A stretch of DNA of 64,000 nucleotides from JADJNW01 sp964526645 (GTDB lineage: Bacteria > Bacteroidota > Bacteroidia > Chitinophagales > Saprospiraceae), in the NCBI GenBank assembly GCA_964526645.1, contig CAZGJN010000006.1:1-64000 (forward strand), given 5' to 3'. How positions within the stretch are numbered: the stretch's first letter is position 1; each line of letters begins with the position of its first letter. Shown here one piece after another: positions 25,622-34,645 of this stretch. Below the pieces are notes generated by a model. It was not told the origin of the DNA. It made no database searches and saw only the letters and a list, made by a program, of their open reading frames with translations. Made by a program: the position numbers and the translations under genes.

Positions 25622-26650
25622 CTACATTGCCGCAGCAAACTGGCGGAGAAACCGCACGTCGTTTTCAAAAAAGTAGCGGATGTCGCCGATATCATACAAC
25701 CGGAGCGCTTGCCGCTCGATGCCCATTCCAAAAGCAAAACCGGAGTACCGAGTGCTATCAATACCACAATTTTCGAGTACTTGAGGATCAACCATGCCAC
25801 AGCCCATAATTTCCAGCCAACCAGTACCCTTCGAAAGCCGGTAGTTGCGCTCATTATCCATGCCGATCCATACGTCCATCTCTGCGCTTGGCTCCGTGAA
25901 AGGGAAGAAAGAAGGGCGTAGCCGAATCTTTGGCGCACCAAACATTTCTTTGGCAAAATAGAGCAAGGTTTGTTTCATATCCGCAAAAGATACACCTTCG
26001 TCAATGTACAAGCCCTCCACTTGGTGGAATTGGCAGTGCGAACGAGCCGAAACGGTCTCGTTGCGATACACGCGCCCGGGAGCAATGATACGAATAGGCG
26101 GTTGTTGGGAGGTCATCGTACGCGCCTGTACCGGTGAGGTGTGTGTGCGCAAGAGCATTTCTGTGGAGTTGAGCAGATAAAAAGTATCCTGCATATCACG
26201 CGCCGGATGATCTTCTGGCGTATTCATAGCCGTGAAATTATACCAATCGGTCTCAACTTCAGGCCCATCGGCTACCACAAAGCCAATGCGCTCAAAAATA
26301 CCTACAATTCGATTCATGGTGATCGCAATGGGATGGCGCGAGCCTAATTCCAAAGGTTCACCAGGAGCAGTCAAATCAAGGCTTTGAGCATCATTATCTT
26401 CCGCAGCCGCTTCCAGCGTAGCTTTTAGTTCGTCAAACTTCTTCTCTGCAGCGCCCACGACACGGTTGATCAACTGACCAAAATCTTTTTTTTGCTCGTT
26501 GGGCACATTGCGAATTTCGCCCATCAAGGGTTTTACCACATTTTTTGTACCCAAAAAGCGAATCCGAAATTGTTCCAGTTCTTCCGCGTTTTGCGGGTGG
26601 GTCTTTTCTATTTCTTGCAGGAATACGTTTAACTGATCGAATGCGTTCAT
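25622..26650 (-). CDS. pheS: Phenylalanyl-tRNA synthetase alpha subunit
   Basis: A 342-residue class II aminoacyl-tRNA synthetase alpha chain, which pairs with PheT to charge tRNA-Phe. The N-terminal coiled coil (about 1-90) is followed by the catalytic core with FLGTKNVVKPLMGEIRNVP, motif 2 (GRVYRNETVSARSHCQFHQ) and motif 3 (GFAFGMGIERQALRLYDIGD). Length is typical. pheT is not next to it, as is common in Bacteroidota. A -7-like TACTTTTG lies about 50 bases upstream. Confidence 0.97.
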   Translation of the reverse strand: MNAFDQLNVFLQEIEKTHPQNAEELEQFRIRFLGTKNVVKPLMGEIRNVPNEQKKDFGQLINRVVGAAEKKFDELKATLEAAAEDNDAQSLDLTAPGEPLELGSRHPIAITMNRIVGIFERIGFVVADGPEVETDWYNFTAMNTPEDHPARDMQDTFYLLNSTEMLLRTHTSPVQARTMTSQQPPIRIIAPGRVYRNETVSARSHCQFHQVEGLYIDEGVSFADMKQTLLYFAKEMFGAPKIRLRPSFFPFTEPSAEMDVWIGMDNERNYRLSKGTGWLEIMGCGMVDPQVLENCGIDSTRYSGFAFGMGIERQALRLYDIGDIRYFFENDVRFLRQFAAAM

Positions 26651-26698
26651 TGTAATGATGATTCTACCTTAGTAATATTTTTAGCTTGCAAAAGTAAA

Positions 26699-26706
26699 GA
26701 TTTTAT
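26699..26706 (-). promoter_or_regulatory. Putative -7 element of the pheS promoter
   Basis: On the minus strand the sequence is TACTTTTG, matching TAnnTTTG, 48 bases before the pheS start. No good TTTG is present at -33 spacing. Confidence 0.4.
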
Positions 26707-26744
26707 TAGATAACCCCCGAAAGAGCTGAAAGAGTTTCTAAAAC

Positions 26745-27425
26745 TCAATAATAATCATCGTCATACCGGCGGTGGCCATTGCCAAACTGGATGCGGTAAT
26801 ACATGCCGGCTATTAGCCCAAAGGCAAAGCCACCGATGTGCGCCCACCAGGCAACGCCTTCACTTTCAGCGGTTTGTACTTCCAGTGCAGCAGTGCCGTT
26901 CAGCCATTGTTGCCAAATCCAGAAACCCAGGAAGAGAAATGCGGGTACTCTGAAGGTAAGAATAAAAAACAGCATCTTGACGCGGGAAGCCGGAAACATA
27001 ATCAAGTAAGCCCCCATCACTGCCGAGATGGCACCACTGGCACCCACCGTTGGCACTTCGCTATTCCAGTTGAAATAAATATGCGCGCCATGAGCTGCTA
27101 AGCCCCCTAATAGATAAAAAATTAAAAACCGCAGATTGCCAATGGTAGATTCAATATTATCGGCAAAAACCCAGAGAAAAAGCATATTCCCGATCAGGTG
27201 CATCCAACCCCCATGCAAAAACATGCTTGTGATCAAGGTCAATAGGTCTTGCCCTCTGACTGTTTCGGCAGGAATAGAGCCATATTCGTAAATAAAAGCA
27301 TTCAGTTGCCCCTGTGGCATATTCACCTGCATCAAAAAAATAACCACATTGAGAACAATCAAACCATAGCTGAACAAAGGAAAATGCCCGCCGCGTACCT
27401 GGTCATCACCGATTGGAAAAAGCAT
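26745..27425 (-). CDS. Rhomboid family intramembrane serine protease
   Basis: A 226-residue membrane protease with six or more hydrophobic segments that would cleave transmembrane substrates inside the inner membrane. The rhomboid features are present: WMHLIGNMLFLWVFADNIE, an H-x-x-H-like AHGAH segment in the loop helix, the nucleophile in GASG (Ser130) and the catalytic His196 in AHIGGFAFG. The C-terminus is a short basic/tyrosine-rich tail. It starts at ATG 27423-27425 and diverges from the PorU2-like gene, with ~205 bases between starts. The substrate is unknown. Confidence 0.93.
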   Translation of the reverse strand: MLFPIGDDQVRGGHFPLFSYGLIVLNVVIFLMQVNMPQGQLNAFIYEYGSIPAETVRGQDLLTLITSMFLHGGWMHLIGNMLFLWVFADNIESTIGNLRFLIFYLLGGLAAHGAHIYFNWNSEVPTVGASGAISAVMGAYLIMFPASRVKMLFFILTFRVPAFLFLGFWIWQQWLNGTAALEVQTAESEGVAWWAHIGGFAFGLIAGMYYRIQFGNGHRRYDDDYY

Positions 27426-27630
27426 CTATCAAATTTTTTGATTTTATCGTATCTTGCGCAAAATAAGGAGATTCTCTTTACGCTTACCTATACTTTTAGA
27501 CCAAAACTACTTTTTTGAGGTACAAATTCTATTTTGACGGCTGGCAGGCAAACCATGACTTGCCGCACCTGTTCATTCTTTCGATATTTGTGTCAAACAA
27601 CCATTTTGGTTTGAATTAAGCATTTTACCC

Positions 27631-30600
27631 ATGAAAAAAACCATACTCTTTATTGCCTTTCTCTTGCTGTCTTTTATGAATGGCTTTGCTCAAATGCCTT
27701 TCGGCAACACTGTGTTATACGGCAATGAATGGATTGATTACCAAAAGGTTTATTATAAAATTGAAATAACCACAGATGGGATTTATCGTATTCCTTTTGA
27801 TACTTTAGCGAAATACGGCGTGCCGATTCAAAGTACGGAAGCTGCAAGGCTTCAAATATTCCACCAGGGGCAGGAAATCCCGATTTACACTTCTACCGAG
27901 GGGATCATGGCAAACGCCGATTTTATCGAATTTTATGGTGAAAAAAATCGGAGCGCGATTGATCAGTTTTTGTACCAAAATGGAGCGACGGATTTACTCA
28001 ATCCGGAATATAGCCTCTACACTGATGTAGCGGCATATTTCCTCACGGTGGCCGCCCCTGGTGTACCAACCCGACGCTACGCCACTGCCGATAATGATCT
28101 TGGCAACTTGCCTCCGAAAGAGGAATGGTGCTGGGTAGAGCAGGTGATTGCACCCGGTGGGTCTTATCAGCAGATGTCTTTTAACGATGATGTTGAAGAA
28201 TCTATTTTCAATCACGGGGAAGGTTTTGGCATTAATGTTGGGAAAAATGTACCATATAGACCCGCCTTGAATCTGAAAAATTTATTCACCGCTGCTGTAA
28301 AAAGTCATTTCTACATTCGGCTACTCAATAAAAGTAGCAATATTCATACTACCCAGATAAACATTCGGCAAAATCAGGTGGCTCAGGTAGAAGCAACCGG
28401 TTATCAAATTAAAGAAGTCGAATTTGAACATTCGCTAAACGCGGCGGATACACTTTGGATGCTTAATCCGACGGGAAACATTGCTATTGCTACGATCAAA
28501 ATCAAAGCCCCCAAAACCTTTAATTTTGACAACCAGTCTTTTTATACTTTTAAAATCCCAGCTTCCAGCGAATCAAAGTATTTAGAAATTGAGAATTTTA
28601 ACGCGGGAAACACCACGCCGATTCTTTATGATTTGACCAACAGCATTAGGCTCGAAACTATTAAGGAAAGTAATAAAGTATTGGTGAAGCTGCCCCCTTC
28701 CGCCCAGGAGCGATCCCTGGTGTTGCACAACGGCGCTTCGGGGCTTCACCTTGTTTCCAAAATCACTCCCCGCAATTTCCAGGACTATGCCCCCGAAAAC
28801 GCTTCTTTTCTGATTGTATCCAGCCCAAAGCTACGCCAGGACGAACAAGGCAACGATTGGCTACAGGCATACGCCGAATATCGCAGCAGCCCAGCTGGAG
28901 GCGCTCACAAAACGCTCTTAGCCGATATTGAGCAGCTATACGACCAGTTTGCTTACGGCATTCCGCGCCATCCCCTGGCGATTCGTAATTTTTTTTATTT
29001 TGTAAAAAACAAAGCACAGTGGCAAAATCTTCGGTATGTTTTCCTTATCGGAGATGCGCTCCATCACCAGGACATCCGAGCCAGCAATAATGCAAATAAT
29101 ACTTTAATTAACACTAATTTTTTTGTGCCGACCTTTGGTGTGCCGGGTTCGGATTATCTGCTCCTTGCGCCCAACGGAACCCAGATACCTGAAGTGCCCA
29201 TTGGACGATTGGCGGCCACCACGCCAAAGCATGTGAAATGGTACTTGGATAAAATCATAGAACACGAAACACCCCGCACTGCGGATGCCGAGCGTGCCTG
29301 GCGCAAGCAGGTAATTCACCTGGGCGGTGGCGATGTAGCTGCACAACAGCGCACGATCAAAAGCCATCTGAACAATATGGCTGCTACTTTGCAGCATAGC
29401 AGCTTTGGCGCAAATGTGAATTCAGTATTTAAAAGCAGCGATCAGCCGATTCAGGTGGCAGAGTCGGAAGTTGTCACAAAATTAATCAATGACGGGGCTT
29501 CCATACTTACATTTTTTGGGCATGGCGGCTTGGGCGGCTTTGATTTTAGCATAGACGATCCTTCCACCTATCAGAATCAGGGCAGGTACCATGTTGCTTT
29601 TGGGCTGGGTTGTAGCACTGGGAATCTATTCGCAAGACCTTCAGAAGGTTTAAGCGCCAGCGAGAAGTTTCTTTTGCAGGAAAATAAAGGCGCGATCGCC
29701 TTCCTTTCCACCATAGGTACTGGGGAGCTTAATACGCTCAATCGCTTCCAGAGCCAGTATTATCGTTTGTTGAGTGGTCCGATGTACGGCAAGGGAATTG
29801 GCGATGTAATGAAAGGCACGATTGAGCAATTTAATACAGACCCAAGTATTTACATGCGTAGCCTGCTCCAGCAATTCTCGCTGCACGGCGACCCCTCTGT
29901 TCGGATTATAGATTATGAAAAACCAGATTATAAAGTGGATGCGGCAAGTGTGAAAACAACACCCACCATCCTCAGCGCACAGGATAAAGAATTCAAGGTG
30001 CAATTCAGGGTACTTAATATTGGAAAGGCAACACAAGACAGTCTTTCTGTTCAAATCATCCGGGAGTTGCCCAATAAAACCCAGCAAATTGCACTTCGCA
30101 CTAAAATCTTTGCTCCCAGATTCGATACAGAACTGGAATATCAGTTGCCCATACTTGGCGAGCAGGCAGCTGGCGAAAACAGGCTGTTCATTCAATTGGA
30201 TACCGACAATGAAATCGAAGAACAACCAGCACCTGAAGCGGAATCAAACAATGAATTTATAGATGCTTTCGGCGTAAAAGGCTTGCGTTTTTTTGTGTTT
30301 TCCAATAGCGTCAAAACGATATATCCTCCTGATTTTGGCATCCTGAATGCAATGCCTGTCACGCTACGAGCTTCTAACACCAATATTTCAGCACCAGCGC
30401 AAGGGTATCTCTTGGAAATTGATACAACAGGATTTTTTAATAGCCCGATCAAAAAAACACGGAGGATCTTACAAAAAGGCGGCTTGATAGAGTGGTTGCC
30501 AGATATTCCTGTTTTTGAAAATACAGCATACTACTGGCGCGTCAGTCCTGATAGTACTGCCGAATCCGGCTATCTTTGGGCGAATAGTACGTTCACTTAC

Positions 30601-32616
30601 CTTCCACAAAGCCCCGTAGGTTGGAATCAATCACACTATTTTCAGTTTCTGCAAAATCAGTTAGAAAATATACAGTTGCCCGATAGTACCAGGCGCATAC
30701 AGTTTTCAAGCAACTTCAAAGCGCTTAATGTGCTTAATGGCATTATTCCGACGGTTGCACCTATCACTTACATTGGCGCGGAGGTGGCGCCTTACCAGGG
30801 GGTTGTAAAAGGAGGTATTTCTATCATTGTGCTTGATTCTATCACGGCAAACCCCTGGTATAATCCAGGTTTGTACGGGAGTGCTATATGGTATGGTGAC
30901 GAGCCTTTCCCTTTTTGGACGACCACGTTTGATAACCGAAAGAAAGCGATTGATTTTTTGAATCATATCGTGCCACCCGGCAATTATGTTCTTCTTCATA
31001 CGCTGCAGCAAGTTAATCAAAGTTACAATCCTCAGGATTGGGCAGCCGACTCCTTGCAACTCGGGGGGATCAATCTTTTCAATTTGTTGGAAGCTCAAGG
31101 CGCTAAATTGATCAGAAAAACAGCTACCGAAGGAGCTAAGCCTTATTTGTTGTTGTACAAAAAAGACGATCCTTCTTTTATTCCCAAAGAGATACTGGCG
31201 GATTCACTCGGTGTGATTGACACGGTTTTATTTATTGAAGGGAATTGGACGAGCGGAACGGTGCGCTCCGCAAAAGTGGGACCTGCTCGCTCCTGGTCAA
31301 GCTTGGAGTGGCTCGCTACACCCAGCGATGCTTATGACGAGGTCAAATTAGATCTATACGGTATTCGGGCAGACGCTTCTTCTGTGCTGCTTCAGCCAAA
31401 TGTCAGTCAGGCGGGGGCAAATCTTTCTGCGATCAATCCGCAGGATTATCCTTATTTACAACTGGAATTTTCAGCAACAGACGAGACAAATCGCACCGCT
31501 CCTCAGCTAAATTATTGGAAAGTGCTATATGAGGGCTTGCCGGAAGCGATTTTGAGTCCGAGCTTGCATGTGGCTGTCCTAAATGATACGATCCAGCAAG
31601 GGGAGCCTTTTCGTTTTGAAGTAGCCATAGCCAATGCCAGTACTTATGATATGGATAGCCTTTTGGTGAAATATTCTATTACAGATGAAACTAATAAGGG
31701 CATACAAAAGGTGTTTCGCTGGCGATCTTTAGAAAAACAGGATACAATTTGGTTAAGGCTGGAACTACCTTCCGATTCTACCCGAAATATGCTTGGGCAT
31801 CAACGCTTGGTAGTTGAAATTAACCTCGATGCTGACCAACCAGAATTATACTTTTTTAATAATATTGGTATTTTTGATTTTTTTGTAAAAAAAGATCTTC
31901 GTAATCCACTGATGGATGTTACTTTTGATGGTACACGCATCATGAATGGAGATATTGTATCTGCCAAGCCATTGATTACCATAGCATTAAAAGATGAAAA
32001 TCGTTTTCTGCAAATCAAAGATATCGCTGCTTTTAAAGTGTCAATTTTATACCCAGATGAGATTCAGCCCCGCCAAATTACTTTTGATGCAAATGAAATG
32101 CAATTTTATCCGGCAGATGATGCCTCTAACACCGCTAAACTGGAATGGATGCCACACTTTTCGCAAAGCGGGGTGTATGAATTGACCGCGCAAGGTAAGG
32201 ATGCTACTGGAAATACTGCTGGCGAAATTGCGTACCAGGTTAGTTTTGAGGTAGATACAAAATCTAAAATATCAAATGTGCTAAATTACCCCAATCCATT
32301 TTCTACCGCAACCCACTTTGTCTATACGCTCACAGGGGAAGTGCCTCCTGTAGATTTTAAGATTCAGATCATGACGGTGTCGGGCAGAATCGTTCGGGAA
32401 CTCACGCAGGTGGATTTAGGCCCACTTAAAATTGGCAGGCATCAGACAGAATTTCCTTGGGATGGCACCGATCAGTTTGGCGATCCATTGGCAAATGGTG
32501 TCTATTTATACCGTATCATTGCAAAAGATCAAGAAGGTAATAATTTTGAAAAATATGATAATGGAACAGATCGTTTTTTCAAAAATGATATCGGCAAATT
32601 GGTCATCTTGCGCTGA
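27631..32616 (+). CDS. porU2: PorU2-like T9SS C25 protease with type A sorting domain
   Basis: A 1661-residue exported protein of the gingipain (C25) family. It opens with a signal peptide (MKKTILFIAFLLLSFMNGFAQ), then an N-terminal beta-rich region, a C25 catalytic domain (about 390-770) with the pair His631 (ILTFFGHGG) and Cys661 (FGLGCSTGN), and long beta-sandwich regions to about 1560. The end (YPNPFSTATHFVYTLTG, FPWDGTDQFGDPLANGVYLY) is a T9SS type A-like sorting domain. The sortase PorU is usually ~1100-1300 residues; this length fits the paralogue called PorU2. It probably processes or attaches T9SS cargo, by inference. Its 3' end overlaps the converging gene by 14 bases. Confidence 0.87.
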   Translation: MKKTILFIAFLLLSFMNGFAQMPFGNTVLYGNEWIDYQKVYYKIEITTDGIYRIPFDTLAKYGVPIQSTEAARLQIFHQGQEIPIYTSTEGIMANADFIEFYGEKNRSAIDQFLYQNGATDLLNPEYSLYTDVAAYFLTVAAPGVPTRRYATADNDLGNLPPKEEWCWVEQVIAPGGSYQQMSFNDDVEESIFNHGEGFGINVGKNVPYRPALNLKNLFTAAVKSHFYIRLLNKSSNIHTTQINIRQNQVAQVEATGYQIKEVEFEHSLNAADTLWMLNPTGNIAIATIKIKAPKTFNFDNQSFYTFKIPASSESKYLEIENFNAGNTTPILYDLTNSIRLETIKESNKVLVKLPPSAQERSLVLHNGASGLHLVSKITPRNFQDYAPENASFLIVSSPKLRQDEQGNDWLQAYAEYRSSPAGGAHKTLLADIEQLYDQFAYGIPRHPLAIRNFFYFVKNKAQWQNLRYVFLIGDALHHQDIRASNNANNTLINTNFFVPTFGVPGSDYLLLAPNGTQIPEVPIGRLAATTPKHVKWYLDKIIEHETPRTADAERAWRKQVIHLGGGDVAAQQRTIKSHLNNMAATLQHSSFGANVNSVFKSSDQPIQVAESEVVTKLINDGASILTFFGHGGLGGFDFSIDDPSTYQNQGRYHVAFGLGCSTGNLFARPSEGLSASEKFLLQENKGAIAFLSTIGTGELNTLNRFQSQYYRLLSGPMYGKGIGDVMKGTIEQFNTDPSIYMRSLLQQFSLHGDPSVRIIDYEKPDYKVDAASVKTTPTILSAQDKEFKVQFRVLNIGKATQDSLSVQIIRELPNKTQQIALRTKIFAPRFDTELEYQLPILGEQAAGENRLFIQLDTDNEIEEQPAPEAESNNEFIDAFGVKGLRFFVFSNSVKTIYPPDFGILNAMPVTLRASNTNISAPAQGYLLEIDTTGFFNSPIKKTRRILQKGGLIEWLPDIPVFENTAYYWRVSPDSTAESGYLWANSTFTYLPQSPVGWNQSHYFQFLQNQLENIQLPDSTRRIQFSSNFKALNVLNGIIPTVAPITYIGAEVAPYQGVVKGGISIIVLDSITANPWYNPGLYGSAIWYGDEPFPFWTTTFDNRKKAIDFLNHIVPPGNYVLLHTLQQVNQSYNPQDWAADSLQLGGINLFNLLEAQGAKLIRKTATEGAKPYLLLYKKDDPSFIPKEILADSLGVIDTVLFIEGNWTSGTVRSAKVGPARSWSSLEWLATPSDAYDEVKLDLYGIRADASSVLLQPNVSQAGANLSAINPQDYPYLQLEFSATDETNRTAPQLNYWKVLYEGLPEAILSPSLHVAVLNDTIQQGEPFRFEVAIANASTYDMDSLLVKYSITDETNKGIQKVFRWRSLEKQDTIWLRLELPSDSTRNMLGHQRLVVEINLDADQPELYFFNNIGIFDFFVKKDLRNPLMDVTFDGTRIMNGDIVSAKPLITIALKDENRFLQIKDIAAFKVSILYPDEIQPRQITFDANEMQFYPADDASNTAKLEWMPHFSQSGVYELTAQGKDATGNTAGEIAYQVSFEVDTKSKISNVLNYPNPFSTATHFVYTLTGEVPPVDFKIQIMTVSGRIVRELTQVDLGPLKIGRHQTEFPWDGTDQFGDPLANGVYLYRIIAKDQEGNNFEKYDNGTDRFFKNDIGKLVILR

Positions 32617-33670
32617 TTTTTATTAGAATTAAATAGGCATCCAAATAAAATTTTGCAGCCCAATTCGGAAACCGAAATCGCATGTAAGTACCCCACAATG
32701 GTTTTGATCCGGGTATAGCCCCTCGCAAAGCGGGAATCGGTATCTTGCACTGGCTGTTGGCAATGCTCTCAAACAAACAAAAGGCGAAATATTTATAGAC
32801 TTCACTTCCCGTTATTTGGAATAACCTCGCAAAAATGATGCTCAACTGCGCGTTTCCTGTCACACAGAGAAAGGAATAATCTCCCTTCCAGAATTCATCG
32901 TATCGCCCGGCTATCTTACCTTTTTTATGGTAAAGGTTCATAATTTCTTTACAGATAAGTTCGGTTTTATCGAGCGTATCAAGCTCCTTTAAAAGGAGAG
33001 CACTTTCCAAGAAGCCTTCCAGGGTATAAGCGATGGTATGTGTAAAAGCCTTTTCGTTTTGTAGGAAACCCCAGCCGCTGACGGAATTTTGTTTGGTTAT
33101 TTTTTTTTCATAATATCGAAGTGCTATTCTCATTTTTTCAGTAATGAAATTGTTTTGAAACACCTGGTTTGTAGCTAAGATAGCCCAAATTACGCGGGTA
33201 TAATAAGTGGGTGGGTGACCTTCCTGATAGGCGAATTGTTGCCAGCTACCGTCCTGTTCTTGCGCTTCCAACAACCATTGTACGGCTCGTTCCATTGTAA
33301 GTAGATATTTTTTCTCATTCGTCACCTCATAAATTGCCGATAAGCCGAATAAAATTTGGGCTGTGTCAAATATGATTGGATTGCCCTTAGTACCTACCCC
33401 TCCAGGGAATGCACCGTCTTGTCTTTGTACGTTACATAACCAGTCAGCACAATTAATAGCCAGCGACTTTAATTGATTGTTTTTAAAATAATATGAATAA
33501 TTTAAAAGTGTTTCGATGATATAACCAGTTGTTTCTGGATATGGAGCACCCCAGCCATCTAACCCAAAATAGGACGCAGCGCCTCCTTTCCCTCTGATTA
33601 TGCTTTTTTCTAACCATCGAATTGTCAGATAAGCTCTTTTCTCAAAAGTATGCTTTTGTAAAAAAATCAT
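32603..33670 (-). CDS. Alpha/alpha-toroid protein of the polysaccharide cassette
   Basis: A 355-residue soluble protein with repeated helical pairs. Segments such as YPETTGYIIETLLNYS, DWLCNVQRQDGAFPGG and VQWLLEAQEQDGSWQQF are typical of (alpha/alpha)6-toroid folds shared by glycoside hydrolases, polysaccharide lyases and terpene cyclases. No catalytic residues can be assigned. It starts one base after the GNAT-type gene stop (TAA-A-ATG), so the two are almost certainly coupled. Its neighbours suggest a role in making or trimming a surface polysaccharide. Its stop lies inside the converging PorU2-like gene. Confidence 0.75.
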   Translation of the reverse strand: MIFLQKHTFEKRAYLTIRWLEKSIIRGKGGAASYFGLDGWGAPYPETTGYIIETLLNYSYYFKNNQLKSLAINCADWLCNVQRQDGAFPGGVGTKGNPIIFDTAQILFGLSAIYEVTNEKKYLLTMERAVQWLLEAQEQDGSWQQFAYQEGHPPTYYTRVIWAILATNQVFQNNFITEKMRIALRYYEKKITKQNSVSGWGFLQNEKAFTHTIAYTLEGFLESALLLKELDTLDKTELICKEIMNLYHKKGKIAGRYDEFWKGDYSFLCVTGNAQLSIIFARLFQITGSEVYKYFAFCLFESIANSQCKIPIPALRGAIPGSKPLWGTYMRFRFPNWAAKFYLDAYLILIKISAR

Positions 33671-33671
33671 T

Positions 33672-34637
33672 TTAAATATATGCTTTATTGAAAATAATGC
33701 TCATTATTTTAAATAATTTATTACTTGCTTTATAAATATTAAGGCATGGTTTAGGGCTTGCCCCAAAGCTTCGAATGAATCGCTCGATAGAGGGAATTAC
33801 ACTGCCACAAAAGTCAATCTCTTCTACGATTCCAGAAAAATCCTGTATTGCCTGCCAAAAGATCAATTGCAATGCCCTTTGTTCCGCAAATCTTCGGTCT
33901 ATACCCCAAAGCAAGAAATACGCTTTTCGAGCATCATAGGCTACATAAAGTCCAGCTTGACATACGCCACTTTCTATATCTTTTGCTAAGTATATTCTTT
34001 TTTGATTCCGAATTGTTAAAGCAGTATTTACTTTTTTTAATGTTTCAAATTGATAAGGTGGTTTCTTCTTATTGTGTTCAAAAGAAGTACAATTGATTTG
34101 ATAAAAAGCGGCTAAATCCTCTGAAGTTTCCACCTTTAGTTGTTTTTCGGCTTTGCGAATGCTAGTGCGTAATTCTGACTTAAAATTAGAAAAAACGATA
34201 TTTATATCACTCAATCTATCCAATGTATAAGTGTACATGGTGGTTTGATGAAATCCTTGCCAATAAAAAGGAAGCCAGTTATTAAATTCAGGATAAAATT
34301 GCTGGTAGTAAAAACTTACTTTAGGTAATAATTTAATTAGTTTGTTTAAGACTTCTTGCTGGTACGCCTGAAGAGCGTATGGCTTGCTGTTTGTTGTGAA
34401 ATTATAGTTTATTATAATAGCCATATAATCAGTAAGTGGTGGCATTTTAATGAATCGCAGTCCATATTTACGAACCATGTAGTATGGTAGTGCTCCAATG
34501 ATGATTTTGTTATTGTTAAATAATAACGAAATGTCCCAGTGGTCTTCTCCGCAGACAGCATCTAACCACCAGGGCTGTGCGTGCAGTGGAATAAAAGTTG
34601 TTTCACAAAATTTCTTATATTTATCCTTTGAATTCAT
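33672..34637 (-). CDS. GNAT/FemAB-like acyltransferase of the polysaccharide cassette
   Basis: A 321-residue cytoplasmic protein with a FemAB/BioF2-like acetyltransferase pattern. Early segments (FIPLHAQPWWLDAVCG, ALPYYMVRKYGLRFIKMPPLTDYM) are typical, followed by SELRTSIRKAEKQLKV and a late AYFLLWGID...ALQLIFWQAIQ core. Members add acyl or aminoacyl groups to sugars or peptides; a sugar-modifying role is inferred from the neighbours. I chose ATG 34637 over the TTG at 34646. The start codon is only eight bases from the start codon of the divergent flippase gene. Base composition is A/T-rich, unlike the flanks. Confidence 0.75.
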   Translation of the reverse strand: MNSKDKYKKFCETTFIPLHAQPWWLDAVCGEDHWDISLLFNNNKIIIGALPYYMVRKYGLRFIKMPPLTDYMAIIINYNFTTNSKPYALQAYQQEVLNKLIKLLPKVSFYYQQFYPEFNNWLPFYWQGFHQTTMYTYTLDRLSDINIVFSNFKSELRTSIRKAEKQLKVETSEDLAAFYQINCTSFEHNKKKPPYQFETLKKVNTALTIRNQKRIYLAKDIESGVCQAGLYVAYDARKAYFLLWGIDRRFAEQRALQLIFWQAIQDFSGIVEEIDFCGSVIPSIERFIRSFGASPKPCLNIYKASNKLFKIMSIIFNKAYI

Positions 34638-34645
34638 TATTTTCA

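Noticed and set aside
27631..32616. Core sortase PorU rather than PorU2
   Set aside because: The protein is several hundred residues longer than usual PorU and ends in its own sorting-type domain, so the PorU2 label fits better, though not with certainty.
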